The translations under genes were made by a program, and so were the position numbers. A stretch of DNA of 64,000 nucleotides from Terriglobus albidus (GTDB lineage Bacteria; Acidobacteriota; Terriglobia; Terriglobales; Acidobacteriaceae): assembly GCF_025685425.1 (NCBI RefSeq), contig NZ_JAGTAS010000058.1, positions 1,178,001 through 1,242,000 on the forward strand, in the 5' to 3' direction. Below, piece after piece: positions 56,547 through 64,000 of this stretch (positions are counted from its first letter, which is position 1; each line of letters starts with the position of its first letter). The notes under the pieces are model-generated. The model was not told where the DNA came from. It searched no databases and saw only the letters and a list, made by a program, of their open reading frames with translations.

Positions 56547-56646
56547 ATCCTCACTGAAACCTACACACGAACGAAGTTCCTGCGACACAAATGGGGTATT
56601 CTACAAGCGAATCCAGAAGTACCAGCCGTTCTGTACCATCTTCTTC

Positions 56647-56769
56647 ATGACAGCTCATCACCCAATACCGCTCGCATCCGCTCAACCCTTCGTTGACGCA
56701 GCCGGCGTACGCATTGTGATTGGAATTCGGGTGATCTGCATCGCTATGGAGGCGAACGGGACGGCTTAG
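56647..56769 (+). CDS. Putative leader peptide rich in Ile/Val codons
   Basis: A 40-codon frame begins MTAHHPIPLASAQ and contains the block VRIVIGIRVICI (residues 21-32), in which 8 of 12 residues are isoleucine or valine. A terminator hairpin begins 20 bases after its stop and an IlvM-like ACT gene follows. That is the layout of ilv attenuator leader peptides (E. coli ilv leaders also begin MTA/MTT). The ribosome-binding site is weak, which lowers confidence. No other role for the frame is apparent. Confidence 0.5.
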   Translation: MTAHHPIPLASAQPFVDAAGVRIVIGIRVICIAMEANGTA

Positions 56770-56809
56770 AGCAACTCGACAAAGATTCGCAAAAGCCCCC
56801 TTCGCCTCC
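56748..56809 (+). promoter_or_regulatory. Candidate antiterminator pairing of the Ile/Val attenuator
   Basis: GGAGGCGAA (56748-56756), just after the Ile/Val codon block, is perfectly complementary to TTCGCCTCC (56801-56809), which forms the end of the left arm and the loop of the terminator. A ribosome stalled on the Ile/Val codons would leave this segment free to pair and so break the terminator. The competing 1:2 pairing was not clearly identified. Confidence 0.5.
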
Positions 56810-56830
56810 GGCGGAGGGGGCTTTTGCTTT
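56789..56830 (+). terminator. Attenuator terminator upstream of the ACT-domain gene
   Basis: An 18-bp stem with one G-U pair: GCAAAAGCCCCCTTCGCC, loop TCC, GGCGGAGGGGGCTTTTGC, then TTT. It stands 13 bases before the start of the ACT-domain gene, too close to the gene to be a simple end of the MATE transcript, which stopped 240 bases earlier. Confidence 0.75.
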
Positions 56831-56843
56831 CAGGGAGACAGGA

Positions 56844-57140
56844 ATGCGCTACGAAATACAGCTAGAACTGGAAGATCAGGACCGGATGTTGTCCCGCGTG
56901 CTGCAGGCACTGGAGCATGCTCAGGCGGTCCTCGAATATTTAACGTTCTCGCGACACACCAAGCATTTGCAGTGCCGCCTCATCGCTGAAGTCGACGGCC
57001 AACGTGGCGCACGCATGGAATCACTCCTGTGGAAGATCCATGGCGTTGTCAGGATGAACATGTATGCATCGCTCTCACTTTCGAGGGAGGGTGGTCATAT
57101 ATCCCATGAAATTGGTGGCTCTCAGACCGAAAACGCTTGA
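56844..57140 (+). CDS. Small ACT-domain protein, IlvM-like (acetolactate synthase regulatory subunit type)
   Basis: A 98-residue cytoplasmic protein with a single beta-alpha-beta-beta-alpha-beta ACT-like pattern: YEIQLELEDQDRMLSRVLQALEHAQA, VLEYLTFSRH, LQCRLIAEV, ARMESLLWKIHGVVRMNMY. The RVL-x-x-L-EH start and the RMESLLWKIHGVV helix-strand resemble IlvM, the ~87-residue small subunit of acetolactate synthase II. No large subunit gene is adjacent. The preceding Ile/Val-rich leader and terminator independently point to branched-chain amino acid biosynthesis. The assignment is by eye. Another ACT regulator is possible. Confidence 0.75.
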   Translation: MRYEIQLELEDQDRMLSRVLQALEHAQAVLEYLTFSRHTKHLQCRLIAEVDGQRGARMESLLWKIHGVVRMNMYASLSLSREGGHISHEIGGSQTENA

Positions 57141-57212
57141 ACGTCGTTGCGCCCGTGGGTGCGTCTTGCTCAAGCGTTCCGGAATACATCAGTATGATGA
57201 CCAGGAGACCTC

Positions 57213-57878
57213 ATGAAGCTACTCCTCACTTCTGCCGGTATCAGCAATACAAGTATCCAGGACGCGCTGGTTGACCTGATGGGTAAACCGATTGCCGAAG
57301 CGAGCGCCCTTTTCGTCCCAACCGCGATATATGCCTTGCCCAACGGGGCTGACATCGCGAGCAGGGTGATCCGCGGATCAATCGGCGATCCCTTTTGCGA
57401 TATGGGTTGGAAGTCATTCGGCGTGCTGGAGCTCACTGCCCTGCCCAGCATCAGGAAGGAACATTGGATCCCCTTATTGCAAGAGACCGACGTTCTGCTG
57501 GTTGGCGGCGGTGATTGCCAGTATCTGACGTACTGGATGAAACACTCAGGCCTGGCGGATCTTCTGCCATCACTGCTGCAGAAGACAGTCTACGCAGGGT
57601 TGAGCGCCGGGAGTATGGTGATGACCCGCTTCGGAACAACCTACGGCGGCCACACTCTTCCTGCCGATAGCGATAAATCGCTAGCATTGGTCGATATCGC
57701 GATTCATCCGCATCTGGATCACGAGTGGTTCCCGCAGAACTCCTTCGCGAACCTGGAAAAATTGGCCGCCACTCTACCTGTGCCGTCGTATGCGATTGAC
57801 GATCAAACCGCAATCAAAGTGATCGACGGCACGATCGAAGTCGTCTCCGAAGGCAACTGGAAGCTATTTACTCCCTGA
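57213..57878 (+). CDS. Peptidase S51 (dipeptidase E/cyanophycinase-like)
   Basis: The 221-residue class I glutamine amidotransferase-like hydrolase has the nucleophile serine in AGLSAGSMVM and the upstream VLLVGGGDCQYL strand, both typical of peptidase E (Asp-X dipeptidase). The conserved histidine may be that in IAIHPHLDHEWF. The start has GGAG about 7 bases upstream (ACCAGGAGACCTCATG). It follows the ACT-domain gene by 72 bases and may be co-transcribed, but a functional link is not evident. Confidence 0.85.
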   Translation: MKLLLTSAGISNTSIQDALVDLMGKPIAEASALFVPTAIYALPNGADIASRVIRGSIGDPFCDMGWKSFGVLELTALPSIRKEHWIPLLQETDVLLVGGGDCQYLTYWMKHSGLADLLPSLLQKTVYAGLSAGSMVMTRFGTTYGGHTLPADSDKSLALVDIAIHPHLDHEWFPQNSFANLEKLAATLPVPSYAIDDQTAIKVIDGTIEVVSEGNWKLFTP

Positions 57879-57889
57879 CGCAGAAACGA

Positions 57890-57911
57890 TGTCCTCGCAT
57901 CTCCGAGGACA
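57890..57911. other. Hairpin between convergent S51 peptidase and efflux outer-membrane genes
   Basis: TGTCCTCG-CATCTC-CGAGGACA is a perfect 8-bp stem in the 47-base gap between the two stop codons. No T-run follows. It is possibly a shared terminator. Confidence 0.4.
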
Positions 57912-57925
57912 CCGTCTCACCGGCT

Positions 57926-59371
57926 CTATGGCTTACCGGACCTTACGGGCTGCGGTTGCCGCTGAGGCCACCCACCGGCTAATGACCTGTAGAGGCTGAC
58001 CGCGTCAGAGGCACTCCCAAGGTGACTCATCGTATAAGCGTCCTCGGCCTCCAGTTGCACACGTTGCGCGTCCAACAAATCGAGAAGACCGGTCGCACCC
58101 TCCCTGTATCGAACATTCGCCAGATCCGCAGCCCGCTTACTGTCGAGAGCAGCCTGCCGAAGTGCGGCGTCCTGCTCACGTGAGCGCGCATATCTCACCA
58201 GTGCGTTGTCAACGTCTTCAAGCGCCAGCAAGACCGTCTGTTGATACTGAGCGAGCTGGGCATCTCCATCCGCACGGCTGGCTGCGATGCGCGCTTTCAC
58301 TCTGCCTCGATCGAGAAAGGACCAGTCGATGCTGAGTCCCACGAGATTCGTTGGACTCACACCGTCGAAAGCTGTATCGGAGTGATACTGCGTCAGCCCC
58401 AGCAGACCGCCGAAGTTCACGCGAGGGAACAGGTCGGCGGTGTTGACGCCGATCTGCTCCGTTGCTGCATGGAGCCGTTGTTCGGATGCATTGACATCAG
58501 GGCGGCGGCGAACGAGGTCCGCGGGCGTTCCTGGATCGATGCTCTCGGGGAGATCCGGAAGCGCCTTTTCAACCTCGAGTTCACTAACAAGCGCATCAGG
58601 CGGCAGACCGCACAACACAGCGAGGCGATGTTCGTCGACCGCAATCGCGGATTGAAGCGCGGGGATGCGCGAGGTCGTGCTTTCATACAAGGCGCGAGCT
58701 CTGGCCGTATCGAATTGTGTTCCACGGCCGGCGGAGAAGGTCGCCTCTACCAGCTTTACAGTTCGCTCCTGGTTGGCCGCATTCTGCCGAGCCACACGTA
58801 GGCGCTCCTGCTGGCCCCTGAGATCGATGTAGGTCGCCGCCACCTCTCCCGCGATGGCAACCTGCATCGCGGCAAGATCATTGCCGCCTGCGAGGAGTTG
58901 CTGGCGTTGGGCCTCTACGTTATGACGGATACGCCCATAAAAGTCCAGTTCCCAACTGGCGTTAATCGACGAAGTGGAATAGCGATAGTTGCGAGGATAT
59001 CCGAAGGCCTGGTTAGCAGCGAGCCTCTGGCGCCCAACATCCTCGCTGGCAGTCACTGTCGGATATTTGTCGAATTTGCTGAGGCGTAAAAGAGCAGCCG
59101 CAGCGTCGTAGTGTGCGAGAGCCGATCGGAGATCGTTATTGGCCGACAGAGACCGCTCGATGAGGCTCGTCAGTTCCTGATCATGAAAGCTGTGCCAGAA
59201 CTCCGGGTCAGATGGCTCCGGCCTGGCAGTTGCGTCAGACGAGGCCGCCGCCACCGGAGCCGTAAATTGGCTTGGAAGAGAAACACTGGGTTGCTTATAG
59301 CGCGGTCCGACGGAGCAGCCCAGGGTCCCTAAAAGTACAAGTGCTGCAAACAGGACATTCAACTTACGCAT
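57926..59371 (-). CDS. RND efflux outer-membrane lipoprotein (NodT/OprM family)
   Basis: This is about 481 residues. The ATG at 59371 has GGAGG six bases upstream and gives a lipoprotein signal with lipobox LGTLGC (~C19). TolC-type repeats follow: a helix-barrel half with YSTSSINASWELDFYGRIRHNVEA and a second with LVGLSIDWSFLDRGRVKARIAASRADGDA, plus NVRYREGATGLLDLLDAQRVQLEAED. It forms the outer-membrane exit duct of the efflux pump. Its start overlaps the RND gene end by 8 bases. Confidence 0.94.
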   Translation of the reverse strand: MRKLNVLFAALVLLGTLGCSVGPRYKQPSVSLPSQFTAPVAAASSDATARPEPSDPEFWHSFHDQELTSLIERSLSANNDLRSALAHYDAAAALLRLSKFDKYPTVTASEDVGRQRLAANQAFGYPRNYRYSTSSINASWELDFYGRIRHNVEAQRQQLLAGGNDLAAMQVAIAGEVAATYIDLRGQQERLRVARQNAANQERTVKLVEATFSAGRGTQFDTARARALYESTTSRIPALQSAIAVDEHRLAVLCGLPPDALVSELEVEKALPDLPESIDPGTPADLVRRRPDVNASEQRLHAATEQIGVNTADLFPRVNFGGLLGLTQYHSDTAFDGVSPTNLVGLSIDWSFLDRGRVKARIAASRADGDAQLAQYQQTVLLALEDVDNALVRYARSREQDAALRQAALDSKRAADLANVRYREGATGLLDLLDAQRVQLEAEDAYTMSHLGSASDAVSLYRSLAGGWPQRQPQPVRSGKP

Positions 59372-62300
59372 GACTGACCTCCGCCTCTTCGTCTTCAAAG
59401 CGCCCCTCGTTGTGGTCATGGAGCCTTTGGCCGCTCAACTTCCGCAACGCCACGTAAAAGACTGGTGTCAGAAACAGTCCGAACAACGTGACTCCGAGCA
59501 TTCCTGAAAACACAGTGATACCGGTTACCTTTCTGACCTCGCTGCCTGCACCGTGGCTGAGAAGCAACGGAACCGAACCCGCAATAAATGCGATCGAGGT
59601 CATGATGATAGGACGGAGACGCAGATGGCATGCCTCGAGCGCGGCCTCTATCGTCGACATTCCCTGCATCTCGAGCTCGCGGGCGAATTCGACAATCAGG
59701 ATCGCGTTCTTGCAGGCGAGGCCCATCAGCACTACCAGACCAACCTGGACGAAGATGTTGTTATCCCCTCCTGTGAGCCAGACCCCAAAGAGAGCGGCAA
59801 AGATGCATATGGGAACGATGAGGATCACGGCCAGCGGCAGCGTCCAACTCTCGTAGAGCGCAGCCAGAACCAGGAAGACCAGAAGAATCGCCAGCGGAAA
59901 TACGATCGCGGCAGAGTGGCTTTGCGTCGTTTGCTGGTAGCTCAGGTCTGTATATTCCAGCACCATGCCCGGGGGCAGCGTCTTCTTCGCGATCTCGTTG
60001 AGCTTGTCGATGACCTGCCCTGATGAGAGGACGCGTGGATCGGCATCGCCGATGAGATCAGCTGCGGGATAGCCGTTGTAGCGCATAACCGGGTCTGGAC
60101 CAAAGGCCTGCGTAATGGTCGCGATCGAGCCAATCGGAACCATTTCTCCGTTTCCATTCCGCACGCGGAGATTTGTGATGTCTTCAGGACGCTGGCGGAA
60201 TTGCGCGTCCGCCTGCACCATCACGCGATACACGCGGCCGAAGGTATTGAAGTCGTTCACGTAAATCGAACCCAGATAACTTTGAAGCGTGTTGAAGACA
60301 TCGGTGAGCGAAATACCTTGCGCCTTCGCCTTCTCTCGATCCACCTGAACTTCCAATTGCGGAATGTTCGATTGGTACGAAGAGACCGGATAGGTCATAC
60401 CGGGAGTTTGCGCGACGGCGGCCTGGAATGCTGCCAGTCCACTCTGCAGGGCGCCATAGCCGAGTCCCGCGCGGTCTTCGATATAGAGCGAGTACCCGGA
60501 TCCATTACCAAGACCCTGGATCGGCGGCGGCATCAGGGCAAATGCAATCGCACCCGGGATACGGGAATATTTCTGATTGAGCTCCACGAGAATCTGCTGG
60601 GCCGTTTCATGACGCTCCTTGAAGTCTTTGAGGCGAATGTAAGAAGTCGCGAGATTCGGCGTGTTTGCAGACTGCAAAGCGTTGAAGCCAGACATGGCCG
60701 GCAGCATCTCCACGCCATTGACCTCATGCGCCGCCTTCACCATCTGCCTGAGGACATCATCGGTGCGCGCCAGGGATGCGCCCTCAGGCAACTTCGCTCC
60801 GCCGAAGAGATACAGCTCGTCCTGGGTGGGAATGAAGCCGCCGGGCACATTGTTGAACAAAAGATAGATCGAGCCGATCAACACGAAGTAGACAAGAAAC
60901 ACACCGCCGCGGAAGCGGAAACTCCGCCCAACAACCCTTTGATATGCTTCGGAGCTGCTCTTGAAGAGCCGGTTGAAAGGGCGGAAGAACCAGCCGAGTG
61001 CGCGATCGATGGCACGCGCGAGCCAGTCTTTCTGAGCACCCGGAGTATGCAGGAGCTTCGCTGCAAGGGCGGGAGAAAGAGTAAGCGAGTTGATGGCGGA
61101 GATCACCGTCGAGATCGCGATGGTTACCGCGAACTGTTTATAGAACTGGCCCGTGATTCCGGTAAGGAAGGCCATCGGAACGAACACCGCGCACAGAACG
61201 AGCGCGATCGCGATGATGGGTCCTGAAACTTCCTTCATCGCCTGATGGGCAGCCTCTCGTGGAGTAAGCCCATGTTCGATGAACCGCTCGACATTCTCGA
61301 CCACAACGATTGCGTCGTCCACCACAATGCCAATTGCGAGAACCATGCCGAAGAGGGTCAACGTGTTGATCGAGTATCCCAGGATATAGAGCCACGCGAA
61401 GGTGCCGACGATGGAGACAGGGACCGCAATCAGAGGAATGACCGAAGCTCGCCAGGTCTGCAGAAACACGATGACCACGAGTACGACCAGGATCACGGCC
61501 TCGATCAGCGTGTGCTGGACCGCATCAATCGAATCTCGAATGAACTCCGTCGGGTCCCAGATGACCTTATAGTCGAGGTCGTCCGGGAACGCCTTCGACA
61601 ACTCCTTCAGCTTGGCATAGACCTCTTTTGCGACGCCGAGCGCGTTCGCTCCGGGTGTCAGGAAGATGCCCACGATGGCGGTGTCCTGCGTATCGATATA
61701 GGTGTGGAGCGTGTAGTCGCTTGATCCCAGTTCTACACGCGCGACGTCTGACAGATGAACGACCTGACCGTTCGAGCCCGACTTCAGGACAATATTGCTG
61801 AACTCTTCCGGCGTTGTAAGACGCCCGCGGACGTTGATCGAGGTAAGAAAGTCAGGCTTCTTCGGCGAAGGTTCGGCGCCGAGCTGCCCCGCGGACACCT
61901 GAACGTTCTGTTCCCGGATTGCATTGACAACGTCGTCCGAGGTGATACCGCGCGATGCAAGACGGTTAGGATCGAGCCATACACGCATCGAGTAGTCACC
62001 GGAGCCCAGCAATTGAACATCTCCGATGCCGTTCAGACGCGACAGTTCGTCCTTTATGTGAAGGACGCCGTAGTTCCGAAGGTACAGCGCATCATGGTGC
62101 CCCTTCTTGGAGAGCAGTCCGACATACATCAGTGGTGTCGGTGACTGCTTCTGCGTGGTCACACCAAACTGGCGCACTTCGTCCGGCAGACGAGATAAAG
62201 CCTGGCTGACACGGTTCTGTACACGAACCGCAGCAGTATCCGGATCGACACCGGGGCGAAACGTAACGATGACCTGAAGGCTGCCATCGGAACCGGCGAC

Positions 62301-62546
62301 GGACTTCATGTACATGATGCCCTCAACACCGTTGATGGCTTCTTCAAGCGGTTCGGCCACTGTCTCGGCGATCGCCTTGGGATTGGCTCCGGGATAGTTG
62401 GTGCGCACCACCACACTCGGCGGAACGACCTCTGGATATTGTCCTGACGGAAGAATTGGAATCGCGATCAGCCCAAGGCAGAAGATGATGATGGAAAGAA
62501 CAATCGCGAAGATGGGGCGGTCGATGAAGAATTTCGAGATGTTCAT
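59364..62546 (-). CDS. RND multidrug efflux transporter (AcrB/HAE1 family)
   Basis: The 1060-residue inner-membrane proton/drug antiporter starts MNISKFFIDRPIFAIVLSII, as in AcrB/MexB. It has the proton-relay aspartates in GIVVDDAIVVVENVERF (~residues 404-420), large periplasmic loops after TM1 and TM7, and the duplicated VVLMGLACKNAILIVEFARE in the second half. Length matches the HAE1 class (about 1040-1060). It starts 12 bases after the adaptor gene. Substrate range not inferable. Confidence 0.96.
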   Translation of the reverse strand: MNISKFFIDRPIFAIVLSIIIFCLGLIAIPILPSGQYPEVVPPSVVVRTNYPGANPKAIAETVAEPLEEAINGVEGIMYMKSVAGSDGSLQVIVTFRPGVDPDTAAVRVQNRVSQALSRLPDEVRQFGVTTQKQSPTPLMYVGLLSKKGHHDALYLRNYGVLHIKDELSRLNGIGDVQLLGSGDYSMRVWLDPNRLASRGITSDDVVNAIREQNVQVSAGQLGAEPSPKKPDFLTSINVRGRLTTPEEFSNIVLKSGSNGQVVHLSDVARVELGSSDYTLHTYIDTQDTAIVGIFLTPGANALGVAKEVYAKLKELSKAFPDDLDYKVIWDPTEFIRDSIDAVQHTLIEAVILVVLVVIVFLQTWRASVIPLIAVPVSIVGTFAWLYILGYSINTLTLFGMVLAIGIVVDDAIVVVENVERFIEHGLTPREAAHQAMKEVSGPIIAIALVLCAVFVPMAFLTGITGQFYKQFAVTIAISTVISAINSLTLSPALAAKLLHTPGAQKDWLARAIDRALGWFFRPFNRLFKSSSEAYQRVVGRSFRFRGGVFLVYFVLIGSIYLLFNNVPGGFIPTQDELYLFGGAKLPEGASLARTDDVLRQMVKAAHEVNGVEMLPAMSGFNALQSANTPNLATSYIRLKDFKERHETAQQILVELNQKYSRIPGAIAFALMPPPIQGLGNGSGYSLYIEDRAGLGYGALQSGLAAFQAAVAQTPGMTYPVSSYQSNIPQLEVQVDREKAKAQGISLTDVFNTLQSYLGSIYVNDFNTFGRVYRVMVQADAQFRQRPEDITNLRVRNGNGEMVPIGSIATITQAFGPDPVMRYNGYPAADLIGDADPRVLSSGQVIDKLNEIAKKTLPPGMVLEYTDLSYQQTTQSHSAAIVFPLAILLVFLVLAALYESWTLPLAVILIVPICIFAALFGVWLTGGDNNIFVQVGLVVLMGLACKNAILIVEFARELEMQGMSTIEAALEACHLRLRPIIMTSIAFIAGSVPLLLSHGAGSEVRKVTGITVFSGMLGVTLFGLFLTPVFYVALRKLSGQRLHDHNEGRFEDEEAEVSHA

Positions 62547-62558
62547 TGCCGTGACCTC

Positions 62559-63761
62559 TTATTTCTTTCCCACAGCGGCAATATTGTTCAGGCCCGCTGT
62601 CGAGACTTCCATGCTGGTGTCCTTGGGCGTGATCGGAGCTCCAGGGAAATAAATCAGTTGCAGACCGCCCACGACAACACGGTCTTGAGGCGTCAAACCA
62701 GATTTCACAATGCGTAGCCCATCGCTCATGCCACCCAGAACGATGTCCTTGCGTTGTGCGACGTTCCCCTCTCCGACGACGTAGACATATTTGCGGTCTT
62801 GATCTGTTAGAACAGCCTTGTCGTCGATCAGAATCGCCTGCGAAGGTGCGGCGCTTTGCAACTGTACGCGGGCAAACAAACCGGGTGTGAGTGTCTGGTC
62901 AGGATTCGGGAGGACGACACGGGCGCGGATGGTCCCGGTGGTCGGATTGAGCTGGTTATCGACAAAGTCGATGTGGCCGGTATGTGGAAAGCCTTGCTCA
63001 TTCGCCAAAGCAACCCGGACTGGATTCTCAGAGCCAACACCGCTCCCGCGATGCGAGCTCTGCTGGAAGCGCAGATAGCTTTGCTCGTCACAATCGAAGT
63101 ACACATAAACGGGATCCACAGAAACGACTGTTGTCAGCACGGTTTGATCCGCCTGGGCAAGGTTTCCCAGCGTCAGCAGTGTCCGGCTGATGCGGCCATC
63201 GATGGGCGAGCGCACTTCGGTGTAGGAGAGATTCAGTTCGGCGGCAGCCAATGCCGCCTCTGCCGCTTTGACGCGTGCCCCACTCTGGAGCAGATCAGAG
63301 CTGCGGTTCTGTAACTCCTCCTGGGAGACGGCGTCCTGTTGCTTAAGCCGTTGCGCCCGTTCCGCCTGAATCTTCGCAAAGTCTGCGGCCGCGTGCTCCC
63401 GATCGAGTCCGGCCTTAGCGCTGTCTAATGCGTCCTTATAGGGTCGGGGATCGATGACGTAGAGCAGGTCGCCTTTATGGACGATTTGTCCTTCCCTGAA
63501 GGCAATGCGGTCGATGTAACCCGTCACGCGGGGACGAATCTCTACAGAGTTCGTCGCCCATACACGGCCATTAAATTCGTCCGAAACGCGAACTTCTCTG
63601 GTGATGACCTGCGCCGCATCGACCGGAGCCGCCGCTACTTTTGGCTTCGTTTCAGGCGCTGTCTTCTTGCAGCCGGCCGCGGCCAAAGTGATGGCGGACA
63701 AAACAATCAACCACATACCCGCGCGCCCTAACGATAATCTCCGTTTGAGAATGCCTTCCAT
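62559..63761 (-). CDS. RND efflux periplasmic adaptor (membrane fusion) lipoprotein
   Basis: About 400 residues. ATG 63761 has AAGGAG five bases upstream. The open frame to 63815 is unsupported. The lipobox LAAAGC places the lipid-anchored cysteine at ~C31. GRVWATNSVEIRPRVTGYIDRIAFREGQIVHKGDLLYVIDPRPY is a lipoyl/barrel-sandwich start (given here as residues ~60-105), and a helical hairpin rich in A, E, Q and R spans ~110-170. SYTEVRSPIDGRISRTLLTLGN follows. It bridges the RND pump and the outer-membrane duct. It is the first gene of the three-gene operon. Confidence 0.95.
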   Translation of the reverse strand: MEGILKRRLSLGRAGMWLIVLSAITLAAAGCKKTAPETKPKVAAAPVDAAQVITREVRVSDEFNGRVWATNSVEIRPRVTGYIDRIAFREGQIVHKGDLLYVIDPRPYKDALDSAKAGLDREHAAADFAKIQAERAQRLKQQDAVSQEELQNRSSDLLQSGARVKAAEAALAAAELNLSYTEVRSPIDGRISRTLLTLGNLAQADQTVLTTVVSVDPVYVYFDCDEQSYLRFQQSSHRGSGVGSENPVRVALANEQGFPHTGHIDFVDNQLNPTTGTIRARVVLPNPDQTLTPGLFARVQLQSAAPSQAILIDDKAVLTDQDRKYVYVVGEGNVAQRKDIVLGGMSDGLRIVKSGLTPQDRVVVGGLQLIYFPGAPITPKDTSMEVSTAGLNNIAAVGKK

Positions 63762-63779
63762 CGAATCTCCTTCAAAATT

Positions 63780-63794
63780 GTGTGCATCGCACAC
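63780..63794. promoter_or_regulatory. Palindrome in the divergent efflux/TetR promoter region
   Basis: GTGTGC-ATC-GCACAC is a perfect 6+6 inverted repeat 18 bases upstream of the adaptor start, between the efflux operon and the divergent TetR-family gene. It is a candidate operator for that regulator, although TetR sites are often longer. Confidence 0.5.
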
Positions 63795-63921
63795 GTCTGG
63801 CCTACCTTGGCGCACTTTTTTAGAACGATCGTCGCAAAACTAGATGGTGCACGGGCAGCGCAGGATTCAGAAGGCCGCAACTTTTTTTGGAACGTGTGCT
63901 CCAATAGGAGGGGATATGGGC

Positions 63922-64000
63922 ATGGCTCAACGTGGGCGGCCAAAGACTTTCGACAGAGAAACCGCATTGGATGCGGCCATGCTGCTGTTTTGGAACCGGG
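63922..64000 (+). CDS. TetR/AcrR family transcriptional regulator, 3' truncated by the window
   Basis: Only the first 26 residues are present: MAQRGRPKTFDRETALDAAM followed by LLFWNR, the start of a TetR N-terminal helix-turn-helix (RGRP-x-x-x-x-x-x-x-AL-x-AAM-x-LFW is very typical). AGGAGGGG lies 8 bases upstream of this ATG. The ATG at 63916 is too close to it. Divergent orientation from the RND operon suggests local repression of efflux. Confidence 0.85.
   Translation, partial: MAQRGRPKTFDRETALDAAMLLFWNR

Noticed and set aside
60201-61226. 341-codon ORF antisense to the RND transporter
   Set aside because: It lies wholly inside an unmistakable AcrB-family gene and its product is low-complexity, Arg/His-rich, as expected of an antisense shadow frame.

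Overview
The window looks like chromosomal DNA of an acidobacterium (Acidobacteriaceae/Terriglobia type, e.g. Granulicella, Terriglobus or Edaphobacter relatives). The evidence is two very large Oar-like TonB-dependent receptors with an N-terminal carboxypeptidase-regulatory domain, a DUF885 peptidase, membrane-anchored winged-helix-like regulators, many secreted sugar-active enzymes, and numerous small palindromic repeats between genes. I infer taxonomy from gene content only. No tRNA, rRNA, CRISPR array, transposase or prophage gene was seen.

Layout. 1-18.3 kb: a 5'-truncated DapA-family gene, a large secreted protein, an amino-acid permease, an Oar-like receptor, a DUF885 + S9 peptidase pair, a GH127 beta-L-arabinofuranosidase and a secreted beta-helix protein. 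18.8-23.4 kb: a stand-alone winged-helix protein, a sugar-nucleotide pyrophosphorylase and a CHASE3/PAS histidine kinase with a NarL-type regulator. 23.8-41.6 kb: a catabolic island with tyrosine/phenylalanine degradation (hpd, phhA, hmgA, an unknown ORF, fahA), a leucine-type module (acyl-CoA dehydrogenase, carboxyltransferase, hydratase, HMG-CoA lyase), acetoacetate activation (scoAB, thiolase), and etfBA with a membrane Fe-S oxidoreductase. 41.7-53.6 kb: a transmembrane regulator divergent from a second Oar-like receptor, a GH51 arabinofuranosidase, a type-B carboxylesterase, a secreted esterase and an exported RbsD/FucU-like protein. 53.7-64 kb: manganese catalase, a MATE exporter, an apparent Ile/Val attenuator in front of an IlvM-like ACT protein, an S51 peptidase, and an RND efflux operon with a divergent TetR regulator.

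How the genes fit. Both amino-acid modules yield acetoacetate. ScoAB would charge it with CoA, thiolase would split it to acetyl-CoA, and ETF plus the membrane Fe-S protein would pass acyl-CoA dehydrogenase electrons to quinone. Maleylacetoacetate isomerase and the biotin subunit of methylcrotonyl-CoA carboxylase are not visible. The ORF of unknown function inside the tyrosine operon is the best candidate for something new.

The main non-coding signal is a family of eight ~116-bp elements bounded by TAGAGCATTTTCCCTGT inverted repeats. In three cases the outermost TAG of the element is exactly the stop codon of the adjacent gene. The second is a transcription-attenuator-like leader at about 56.65-56.83 kb. 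Several ORF starts were moved inward on ribosome-binding-site and signal-peptide evidence.
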